Assembly: GCA_946402735.1 (NCBI GenBank)
Contig: CAMIXH010000006.1
Span: 1-35,521 of the forward strand
Direction: 5' to 3'
Source: an uncultured Mycoplasmatota bacterium
Lineage (GTDB): Bacteria; Bacillota_I; Bacilli_A; RF39; UBA660
Length of the DNA: 35,521 nucleotides
Shown: positions 8,295-15,678 of the stretch, in pieces
Numbering within the stretch: the stretch's first letter is position 1
Layout of the letters: each line of letters starts with the position of its first letter
The notes under the pieces: model-generated
Database searches by the model: none
What the model saw: only the letters and a program-made list of their open reading frames with translations
Told to the model about the DNA's origin: nothing
Position numbers and translations under genes: made by a program

Positions 8295-9024
8295 CTTTAC
8301 ACCTCTTTTTTAAGTACTTAATAGTTTCATCATAAAACTCTTTAAATATACTCTTATTTTTCATACCTTCATATATCTTATCAATATATCCTTCTTCATA
8401 TATTCTTTCTATACTATAATCATAATTTAAATCAAATACTAATGAGAATTTACCAAGAGCTCTATCATTAACAGTTTTAATTAGTTTTCTATCAATTGGT
8501 TTATGTTCATAGAATTGTTTTCTAACATCATCTGATATCTCTGAATCATCATTAGTTATTTCTAATAATCTCCATGTAGAAAATGCGTATAATATGTCAA
8601 TCTTATCAGCATCTCTTATTATTTTACTATGAAGAAGTTCTCTATCATTTAGACCATCTTCAATAATATATTTATTATGATTTACAATAGCTTTTCTAAT
8701 TATTTCATAATCAGCTTTATCGCAATCATAATTGTTTATTTCTCCCTCTTCAAATAATATTTTTGCTCCTTCTTCTCCATGATCAAATGAATCTTTATCT
8801 TTAAATGTTTTATATTCAGTCCATTGTCTAAATCTAGCTATATCATGAAGTAATGCAATTAGAGAAGCTAAGTCTCTTTCAACATTATCTAAATCTATAC
8901 TTCTACATATTTCTTCTGCTTGATGGACGACTCTATAAGAGTGATTATATTTATAGACAATCATTTCTTCATTCATGTCATACTTCATAGCATACTTATC
9001 AAACTCATCATAATTTTTATCCAT
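8281..9024 (-). CDS. HD-domain metal-dependent phosphohydrolase
   Basis: 247-aa protein with a full HD-domain metal site: NHSYRV (His28), LLHDIARF (His60-Asp61), DHGEEG (Asp81-His82), VNHNKY (His116) and RDADKIDILY (Asp138/Asp140). HD proteins hydrolyse nucleotides or nucleotide second messengers; the substrate here is unknown. The ATG at 9024 is chosen because GGAGG lies 6 bases upstream. An in-frame start at 9054 would fall inside the T-box terminator stem and is rejected. It is the first gene after a T-box and overlaps valS, so it should be induced with valS when tRNA-Val is uncharged. A role tied to amino-acid starvation, such as alarmone turnover, is a guess from context only. Confidence 0.88.
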   Translation of the reverse strand: MDKNYDEFDKYAMKYDMNEEMIVYKYNHSYRVVHQAEEICRSIDLDNVERDLASLIALLHDIARFRQWTEYKTFKDKDSFDHGEEGAKILFEEGEINNYDCDKADYEIIRKAIVNHNKYIIEDGLNDRELLHSKIIRDADKIDILYAFSTWRLLEITNDDSEISDDVRKQFYEHKPIDRKLIKTVNDRALGKFSLVFDLNYDYSIERIYEEGYIDKIYEGMKNKSIFKEFYDETIKYLKKRCKDVRK

Positions 9025-9038
9025 TTTTCCTCCAAAAT

Positions 9039-9257
9039 AAAAAGGCAATACCAAAGGACGAATTATCGTGGTACCACCTTATTTTATTCTCTATTTATTT
9101 AACGCATAATCACGTAATATTCTACTACAATTTCAAATATTAAACTCCCTAGCTACCTTCATCTAACTCATTTAAGAAAAGCTTTCAGCTAATAACTTTT
9201 CATCTCTAATAAAATATTGTTAAACTACTCCTCTAGATTATAGTTTCTCTCATTTCT
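9039..9257 (-). promoter_or_regulatory. T-box riboswitch, tRNA-Val type
   Basis: The minus strand carries the conserved T-box core AAGGTGGTACCACG (9067-9080), then TTCGTCCTT. The bulge UGGU would pair with the ACCA end of uncharged tRNA-Val. The competing terminator is GGTGGTACCA with TGGTATTGCC (9069-9078 with 9044-9053, 10 pairs including wobbles), followed by TTTTT (9039-9043). In Stem I, an AGUA loop-E element near the 5' side and GAAGGUAGC on the 3' side suggest a GUA (Val) specifier at 9154-9156. Basal stem AAACU/AGUUU is visible. Controls the HD gene and valS by antitermination. The specifier position is inferred; the T-box itself is clear. Confidence 0.92.
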
Positions 9258-9263
9258 TAACAA

Positions 9264-9292
9264 AGTATACAATATTAACTCTTTTTTGTCAA
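9264..9292 (-). promoter_or_regulatory. Sigma-A promoter of the T-box/HD/valS operon
   Basis: Perfect -35 TTGACA (9287-9292), 17-base spacer, -10 TATACT (9264-9269), minus strand. The -35 box lies inside the last codons (Leu-Thr) of the upstream transglutaminase-like gene. Predicted transcript start is near 9257. Confidence 0.85.
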
Positions 9293-10102
9293 TGAAAGAG
9301 CTATATGTTCCTTCATTTCATTTGTTTCATTATGAAAATCTTCTAATATGCCTTTTTGTCTGCCCATAAACGCTATTGTTTCTGGTCTTGCTACATCTTC
9401 ATAAGCAATTGCACTAATAGTACGTTTTTTACTTTCTAATGCATACTCTTCTATTTCTTTTTTTATACTTTCTAAAGTACCTTCTCCAGTTAATAATTCA
9501 TAATATGGTTTAAATCTAATTTTGCCATTATCTGTCATAGATATTTTTTCCATAGTTAAACCATTTTTAAATTTATATAATGAACATCCATGATATAAAT
9601 CTATTCCATATTTAACATCATCAAAATCTATTAAATTAATAACATGATTAGCTTGTTTTGATCCTACTGAATTTGGTAAACATAATATTGGTAAATAACA
9701 ATAAAACCTTTTAACATGGAAATCTAATAATCTTAATACATCATATCCCACTTCGCTAAAGTTTCTACAACAACCATGGCCTCTTACAATGTTCATACCA
9801 AGCCTATCTTTTACTAAATCTTTTTCTTCTTTTCCATCAAACTTTTTATTATATGACAAATAGCCATGATGAATTAAATATGATAAAGCAATAGCATTTT
9901 CAAGTGATGTATTTAATTTAAATGATTTCATTAAATCTCTTACTAATAATAGAAACTTATTGTATTCGATTATTTCTTCTTGATGAACCATTCTTTGCAT
10001 TACATGCAAAAGATGACTCTTTTCTCTCTTTTTAAGAAAAGTATCCATAGCATCTTTATCACCTGTTAAATACACTTTTTCACTATATATATTCTTCTTC
10101 AT
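9275..10102 (-). CDS. Transglutaminase-like cysteine protein
   Basis: 275-aa protein with the three signatures of the transglutaminase-like fold: GHGCCRNFSEVGYDVLR (Cys112, followed by Arg as in G-x-C-R-x-F/D), ANHVINLIDFDD (His153) and KYGIDLYHG (Asp168), a plausible Cys-His-Asp triad. The ~95 N-terminal and ~90 C-terminal residues are not recognised. There is no signal peptide or membrane helix. Members of the fold act as peptidases, amidases or crosslinkers; which applies is unknown. It sits between the type VII genes and the T-box operon but has its own promoter at 10117-10145. The ATG at 10102 lies only ~14 bases after the -10 box and has no SD, so the mRNA would be nearly leaderless. 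An alternative start at Met19 has AGGTGA 10 bases upstream. Confidence 0.72.
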   Translation of the reverse strand: MKKNIYSEKVYLTGDKDAMDTFLKKREKSHLLHVMQRMVHQEEIIEYNKFLLLVRDLMKSFKLNTSLENAIALSYLIHHGYLSYNKKFDGKEEKDLVKDRLGMNIVRGHGCCRNFSEVGYDVLRLLDFHVKRFYCYLPILCLPNSVGSKQANHVINLIDFDDVKYGIDLYHGCSLYKFKNGLTMEKISMTDNGKIRFKPYYELLTGEGTLESIKKEIEEYALESKKRTISAIAYEDVARPETIAFMGRQKGILEDFHNETNEMKEHIALSLTKKS

Positions 10103-10116
10103 AAAAATCGCCGTAT

Positions 10117-10145
10117 ATTATAACACTTAACTATTATTTTTTCAA
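10117..10145 (-). promoter_or_regulatory. Sigma-A promoter of the transglutaminase-like gene
   Basis: -35 TTGAAA (10140-10145), 17-base spacer, perfect -10 TATAAT (10117-10122), minus strand. The stretch from the -10 box onward (TATAATATACGG, then ATTTTT) is almost the same as at the promoter at 32696. The -35 abuts the T-run of the esaB terminator. Confidence 0.8.
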
Positions 10146-10146
10146 T

Positions 10147-10171
10147 AAAAAAGGATGCTTTTAGCATCCTT
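10147..10171 (-). terminator. Terminator of the essC-esaB unit
   Basis: 8-bp stem AAGGATGC / GCATCCTT (10151-10158 with 10164-10171), 5-base loop, followed on the minus strand by TTTTATT. The stem overlaps the esaB stop codon. Confidence 0.82.
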
Positions 10172-10421
10172 ACATTAATATTAATCTTGTTCCCATTTTA
10201 ATATTAGAATTCTTTAATAATAAATTTACATCATATAATTGACCATTACTCTTATTATATAAGTTTAATTTTTTATCTTTATAGTAACCTGTTGATAATT
10301 CTTTATCTGATTCTTTAAGGCTTCTAATAATATCATGAATTCTTCTATCTACTGGTACAAATAATTCATATTTTTTATCAAGAATAGGTACTTCTATTAT
10401 TACATATACTCTAAAATCCAT
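10170..10421 (-). CDS. esaB: EsaB/YukD ubiquitin-like type VII secretion protein
   Basis: 83-aa protein with the length and pattern of the YukD/EsaB ubiquitin-like family: a first beta hairpin (VYVIIEVPILDKKYELFVP), the helix VDRRIHDIIRSLKES and the terminal strand KMGTRLILM. In Staphylococcus and Bacillus this is a cytosolic accessory or regulatory component of type VIIb secretion. It starts 8 bases after the essC stop with SD AGGTGAT and is the last gene before a strong terminator, so it is cotranscribed with essC. The family's presence next to EssC is itself strong support. Confidence 0.85.
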   Translation of the reverse strand: MDFRVYVIIEVPILDKKYELFVPVDRRIHDIIRSLKESDKELSTGYYKDKKLNLYNKSNGQLYDVNLLLKNSNIKMGTRLILM

Positions 10422-10429
10422 ACTATCAC

Positions 10430-13400
10430 CTAATCTTCCCCATAAAAGTCTAAGACTTTTATTTGAACAGCATTTCCTCTGTCAACTTTGTAACCAAAAT
10501 CATTTGGTATTTGAGATCTAGTTTCTTTATTATATGTTGAACACTTAATAGTATATTGATCAGTTATACCAGAACCAATCCATATAGCATTAATTGCTTG
10601 AACATTATTCTTAAAGTAATCTTCATACTCGATATTCTTTATTTTAATAATTGAATCAACAAATATTAATCTTATATTCTTAATATTTTTAAGATTATTA
10701 AATAATGATTTTAGTTTTCTAACTTGCTCATCTGTAAATGAACTTATAAATGCTTCTACTCCATTAATAATAAATACATTAGTTTTATTAGAATGACCTT
10801 CTATTAAATCAAGTATTGTATTATATACATTTTTAAATTCATCATTAAATACATGTTCAAATCTTGATGTATCTGTTAATGTTTGATTAGCATCAACAAA
10901 ATACATTTGAGTATTATTTATTTTAGAAATAACTTCAGCAAGTGATAATACAAATCCATCAAGCATTGATGTATCTTGAGCAGAGACTATACTAATTGGA
11001 CTTTTAGCAAAATCGAATGTTGATATATCAAGAGTATGTTTTTCAATTCCAATTGGTACGCTCTTAAGAGTAGTAATACCCTTCTCTACATCTTCAAGTC
11101 TTACATGATCTGGAAGTATTGCAATTGCACTAGCTCGTTTATTAACTCTCTCAACTAATTGATCACAAATACTCTTAATGAAATCAATAATTTGATCCCA
11201 CTTATATGGATATGCTGTTTGGTATTCATATATAGTTCCATCAATTTTAACAAGGCCTCTACCTTCAACTTCTGATGGTACCATTCCATGAGTAGAACCA
11301 AGTATACTCATATAATCTGATGTATCATTAAATCTTAAGCATAATTGATTATTAAAGTTTTGAGCAGTTTTGCCTCTAACAGCATTTACACCTGTTGCCG
11401 TAATTACAAATGAGATACCATATTTTTCACCATCACGTGACATAGAAGTTACAATATCTGAATACTCCTCATATGATTCTGTAAATACTTCGTAATTATT
11501 TATAAATATAATTATTCTTGGTAAAGTTTTTCCACTATTCTTTATAAATAAACTATAACTACCATTATATGGAGCAAATATTTTTCTACGTTTATCTATT
11601 TCTTTATTTAATGTATTAAATAAGTTAGTTAACTTTTCTTGTTCATTGACAAATACAACGTCTCCTACTTGAGGAGCATGTTGGAATGTTGCAAACATTT
11701 CACTACCAAAATCTATAATATACATATTAAGTTCATCTGCTGTATGTTGAACCATCAAACTATATATTATTGATGATAGCATTATTTCAGCTCCACCTAC
11801 TCCATATATCAATGTATTACCATTATTGTTAAAATCAAGTGTTAATAATCCTTTTCTTTGATTAGCTGGATCATCATATTCACCAACTACAGCAGTTATA
11901 TCCCATGGCTTACCTTCAAAATCATATTTAACCATTAAGCTATTAACAAATATTTCATTTTCTAATTTATCAAGCCATAATTTTTTAGCTCTCATCTTTT
12001 GATTTGCTGCAACATCACATATTAGTTTTAATACATTTTGTAATTCTTCACCCATATTAGCAGTTTCAACCATTTTTTCAGTTTCAATATTCTTAATAGT
12101 ATCACCAATGTTATTAATGATTGAAATGTCTCTATCAACTTTTTTAGCTATTTTTGCTTTTGGAACATATTTAGTACCAGCATATGCTGCTTGTCCCATT
12201 GCAAAATAATCATTATAACCTACTTGTAAATAGAATCTACCAGCTTTCTTTAAAGTAACAGCATCACTTCTCTTGATAACATCCATACTATCGGATTTCT
12301 CTTGAACTTTTAAGCATACTTTAAATTTAGAGTTTGACCATATTTGATCATCTACAATACCACTAGGTTTTTGAGTTGCTAGAATTAAGTGAACTCCAAG
12401 TGAACGTCCAATACGTGCTGTACTAATAAGTTCACTCATAAACTCAGGTTGTTGTGCTTTTAATTCTGCAAACTCATCTGAAATTATAAATAAATGTGAT
12501 ATTGGTTCTTTTACTGCGCCAGATCTATATAGTTGTTGATATTTATATATATCTAATGTACTTTCATTTAATTTTAATTTAACTTGATTAAATATTTCTT
12601 GTCTTCTTGTTAACTCACTCTTAATAGATGCTAAACTTCTATTAATTTCAGCAGTATCTAAGTTTGTAATAGTACCAGCTAAGTGTGGTAATTTAACTCC
12701 AGTTAATTTATTTTCAAATGCACCAGTAAGACCTCCACCTTTGTAGTCTATTAATACAAATGATACTTCTTCTGGACTATAGTTTACTGCCATAGAAAGT
12801 ATATAAGTAATAATAAATTCAGATTTACCACTACCAGTCATACCGGCTATTAAACCATGAGGTCCATGGAATTTTTCATGTAAGTCTAAAGTAAAAATTT
12901 CACCATCAGATTTAATACCAATTGGGACACTCAAACTATTAATAATATCATTACTATGCCATCTATCTAATACATTTAAGTCTTCTACTTTTCCAACTTT
13001 ATACATTTCAAGAAAACCAAATGAACTTTTTAACTCATCTAATACTTGACTAGATTTAATTGGTATATTAGATAACTTTTCACACAATAAACCTAAATTG
13101 ATATTATCAACATTATCCATTTGGAATTTTTGTTGATTATCAGCATTTAAATCACTAGTAATGATTGCTGAGTTATCTCCATCTGCTGTTAAGAAATCAT
13201 TACACTCATTTGGTAGATTAGAAATACCATCATTAAGAATTATTAATCCAAATCCAAGATTATTTTCATCTTTTAATACCTTATCAATAATATCTATATT
13301 TTTATGTTTCTTAATATTATCCACTACTATTAAATAATAAGGTCTAACATTTCTAAAATTAGTATTAATTTCTACTTGTTTTCCATCATCATCATTGTAT

Positions 13401-14989
13401 TTTCTAGCTGTATAAACTTGTTCTAAATAGAATGATAATTTCATCATTTCATCATAGTTATTAGCATAGAATCTAATATCTTTTGAATCACTCCATGTGT
13501 GTGGTAAATTCTTGTAGTTTTCCCACATATCACTTGAATCATCACTAATCATAAATACTAATTTTAAATCATTATAAGCATGATAAGTAGTAAGCTGTAT
13601 CATCAAACTCTTTAACATACTTTCTCTATAATTATTTTCACCTATTAAAACTAGTTTATTTCTCTTTGTTAAATCAATAGTAACAGGACTAGATGGAATA
13701 TCTTTAGTTGCTTCTGCTAAAGATTTTAATTCATTTTTTAAATTATCCTCTACCATTGTAAAGTCTTCTGAACCATATGTTAATTTAATCATACATGGTA
13801 CATTACCAAGACCAAGTCTAACATTTAAGAAATCATCACTACTAATTTGTCTTTCCCATAGATTTCTTTTCTTATTTAGAATAATACTTTGTAAATCATT
13901 AACACTAGGATATCTTTCTAACATTGCTTGATATTGATTAGATCTTAATGTATTTATTCTAGTTCTTTTTTCTTCTAAATATTGTTTATATTTTGTTTGT
14001 CTTTCTTCTTCTCTTTGTTTTTGTTTCTTATTATTGTAACTTTTTGTTAAAGATGGCCATAGTACAACTGATATAATCATAACTACAGCTATTATTAATG
14101 TTGGAATTGTAGATTTAAAAGATGCATTTCCATTTACCAAATTAGCAACTGATGTTGATACACTTACTACTGAAGTCATTGTCATTGTTATCATAGGTCC
14201 TAATGTAAAGAATAAAGGTGTATCATCAGGTTCTACTTTTGATGGTGGATTATCTATTTTGATTTGTTCTTCAACAATAGATGTTGTAAATCTTGGTTGT
14301 CTTGAAAAATAATCATTTTCTGTATAAATAGTTGCATTATCATCATCTACTGTTTCAAGTAATTTGGCATCTTCGCTTGGCAATTCTTTTGGAATTATAA
14401 AGTCAGTATTAATTCTAGATTTACCATTTATAGCAATATAATCTCCAAGTACTATAATTCTAAAACCATATATAAATAATTGATCTCCACTTTCTAAATT
14501 CTTTTCAGTAACTCTAGTATTATTAACAAATACAGCATTATTATCTATTGACTTTATAGTAAAATAATCATCATTTTTAATCAATGATGCATGATTAACA
14601 GCAATATAATCTCCATTTAGAATAATATTTCTAGATGGATCACTACCTATTCTATATTCTCCATTTTGAGTTACTGCATACGTTTTAAATGATTCATCAT
14701 TTTCTTCAAATATATATATAAATCCATTACTAGTAGATTCATTTTCAATAATTTTAATCAAATAAAAGACATTAGGCTCAACTTTAGCCTCTTTTTCTTT
14801 TTTACCATTTATTTCAATGTAACAATTTTCGTTGCTAAAAAGATACCAAGCATCATTAACTTTATCTATTGAAATAAGATTTCTTTCATTTGCATTCTCA
14901 TCAAAATCTTTAATCCAATAAGAAGTCAAGTTATCGCTTGGAAAAGGATATTTAAATAATTTTTCACTTTTGCCTAATATAATCTTCAT
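10430..14989 (-). CDS. essC: EssC type VIIb secretion motor ATPase
   Basis: 1519-aa membrane ATPase that drives type VIIb protein export. Order of parts: N-terminal forkhead-associated region (EYRIGSDPSRNIIL ~111-124, VNHASL ~131-136), two transmembrane helices (~258-285 and ~293-313), a charged coiled linker, then FtsK/SpoIIIE ATPase domains. The first full ATPase has Walker A GMTGSGKS (716-723), FVLIDYKGGG (744-753), Walker B LFIISDEFAEL (833-843) and ATQKPSG. The next domain has a degenerate P-loop (IYGVGGAEIM, ~1061-1070, no Lys) and the last (from ~1330) also lacks a Walker A, as in other EssC proteins where the first ATPase is the active one. Start at 14989 has a weak AAAGGG SD. Its promoter and the terminator upstream separate it from the substrate-like genes. 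Confidence 0.96.
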   Translation of the reverse strand: MKIILGKSEKLFKYPFPSDNLTSYWIKDFDENANERNLISIDKVNDAWYLFSNENCYIEINGKKEKEAKVEPNVFYLIKIIENESTSNGFIYIFEENDESFKTYAVTQNGEYRIGSDPSRNIILNGDYIAVNHASLIKNDDYFTIKSIDNNAVFVNNTRVTEKNLESGDQLFIYGFRIIVLGDYIAINGKSRINTDFIIPKELPSEDAKLLETVDDDNATIYTENDYFSRQPRFTTSIVEEQIKIDNPPSKVEPDDTPLFFTLGPMITMTMTSVVSVSTSVANLVNGNASFKSTIPTLIIAVVMIISVVLWPSLTKSYNNKKQKQREEERQTKYKQYLEEKRTRINTLRSNQYQAMLERYPSVNDLQSIILNKKRNLWERQISSDDFLNVRLGLGNVPCMIKLTYGSEDFTMVEDNLKNELKSLAEATKDIPSSPVTIDLTKRNKLVLIGENNYRESMLKSLMIQLTTYHAYNDLKLVFMISDDSSDMWENYKNLPHTWSDSKDIRFYANNYDEMMKLSFYLEQVYTARKYNDDDGKQVEINTNFRNVRPYYLIVVDNIKKHKNIDIIDKVLKDENNLGFGLIILNDGISNLPNECNDFLTADGDNSAIITSDLNADNQQKFQMDNVDNINLGLLCEKLSNIPIKSSQVLDELKSSFGFLEMYKVGKVEDLNVLDRWHSNDIINSLSVPIGIKSDGEIFTLDLHEKFHGPHGLIAGMTGSGKSEFIITYILSMAVNYSPEEVSFVLIDYKGGGLTGAFENKLTGVKLPHLAGTITNLDTAEINRSLASIKSELTRRQEIFNQVKLKLNESTLDIYKYQQLYRSGAVKEPISHLFIISDEFAELKAQQPEFMSELISTARIGRSLGVHLILATQKPSGIVDDQIWSNSKFKVCLKVQEKSDSMDVIKRSDAVTLKKAGRFYLQVGYNDYFAMGQAAYAGTKYVPKAKIAKKVDRDISIINNIGDTIKNIETEKMVETANMGEELQNVLKLICDVAANQKMRAKKLWLDKLENEIFVNSLMVKYDFEGKPWDITAVVGEYDDPANQRKGLLTLDFNNNGNTLIYGVGGAEIMLSSIIYSLMVQHTADELNMYIIDFGSEMFATFQHAPQVGDVVFVNEQEKLTNLFNTLNKEIDKRRKIFAPYNGSYSLFIKNSGKTLPRIIIFINNYEVFTESYEEYSDIVTSMSRDGEKYGISFVITATGVNAVRGKTAQNFNNQLCLRFNDTSDYMSILGSTHGMVPSEVEGRGLVKIDGTIYEYQTAYPYKWDQIIDFIKSICDQLVERVNKRASAIAILPDHVRLEDVEKGITTLKSVPIGIEKHTLDISTFDFAKSPISIVSAQDTSMLDGFVLSLAEVISKINNTQMYFVDANQTLTDTSRFEHVFNDEFKNVYNTILDLIEGHSNKTNVFIINGVEAFISSFTDEQVRKLKSLFNNLKNIKNIRLIFVDSIIKIKNIEYEDYFKNNVQAINAIWIGSGITDQYTIKCSTYNKETRSQIPNDFGYKVDRGNAVQIKVLDFYGED

Positions 14990-15025
14990 ATCTTTTACCC
15001 TTTTACTCTTATTATAATCATATTC

Positions 15026-15034
15026 ATTATATCA
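15026..15034 (-). promoter_or_regulatory. Extended -10 promoter for essC-esaB
   Basis: TGATATAAT on the minus strand (TG at 15033-15034, TATAAT at 15026-15031). The -35 position is a T-run with little match to consensus, so this depends on the extended -10. Confidence 0.5.
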
Positions 15035-15046
15035 TGATTCTTTCAT

Positions 15047-15070
15047 AAAAAAAAGACCAAAAGGTCTTTT
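15047..15070 (-). terminator. Terminator between the substrate-like genes and essC
   Basis: 8-bp stem AAAAGACC / GGTCTTTT (15051-15058 with 15063-15070), 4-base loop, followed by TTTT on the minus strand to give an 8-T run. Confidence 0.8.
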
Positions 15071-15084
15071 AAATAGTATAATCT

Positions 15085-15678
15085 TTATACTTCAATTGAT
15101 GATATTGTTATTGCTTCAACACCGGAAGCAAAAGTATTACCATCAGCAGTTATATTATCAAGTAATCCTGCTGCTGCAGCTGCTATTGCAGGAAGGCTTC
15201 TTAACAATTCTATTTTTTCATCTATTTTGCTTAATATTTCTTCATAATAGCCTTTCATTTCGGCATTTCTCATCTTGTATTGTCTTTCTTCTTCAGGAGC
15301 TGTTTCATCAACTACTATTTGTTCAGAATACCATCTAATTAGATATCTTATTTGATTAGCTCTTTCAACTAATTCATCAAGATTATCTGTATTAAGATCA
15401 TATCCTTTAGTTTCATTAATCATATAATTATTAGATTCTATCATATTGTTAGCCATCATCAAACTTATTTCTGATAATCGAGACATAGCATTTGAATACA
15501 AAGCCAATTTACTTCTAACATAATTAAATCCACTACCTGTTAAAACATCAGGTGATTGTTCAACAAAAGCTTTTATTTGATTTTGTGTTTCTGTAGCACT
15601 TTGAGCAATTTTATCAAGTCCACTTCTAACAGTACTACTTGCTTTTTCTAAATCTCCTCTTGATACTTGTAATCCCAT
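15085..15678 (-). CDS. Helical type VII-associated protein, WXG-like N-terminal hairpin
   Basis: 197 aa, almost wholly helical, with no signal peptide. Residues ~1-95 look like a WXG100-type helical hairpin (LEKASSTVRSGLDKIAQSA, then a turn, then KLALYSNAMSRLSEISLMM). The turn contains DVLTGSGFNYVR, with GSGF in place of Trp-x-Gly. A second hairpin follows (~105-165), then a small Ala-rich C-terminus (LPAIAAAAAGLL). Its start overlaps the stop of the upstream gene by one base (TAATG) with GGAGGTGA upstream, so the two are translationally coupled. Position and fold suggest an EssC substrate or a chaperone-like partner of the 860-aa protein; this is inference. I do not recognise an established family with certainty. 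Confidence 0.72.
   Translation of the reverse strand: MGLQVSRGDLEKASSTVRSGLDKIAQSATETQNQIKAFVEQSPDVLTGSGFNYVRSKLALYSNAMSRLSEISLMMANNMIESNNYMINETKGYDLNTDNLDELVERANQIRYLIRWYSEQIVVDETAPEEERQYKMRNAEMKGYYEEILSKIDEKIELLRSLPAIAAAAAGLLDNITADGNTFASGVEAITISSIEV

Noticed and set aside
9025-9054. N-terminal extension of the HD protein to 9054
   Set aside because: This segment is the 3' arm and U-run of the T-box terminator. A strong SD supports 9024.
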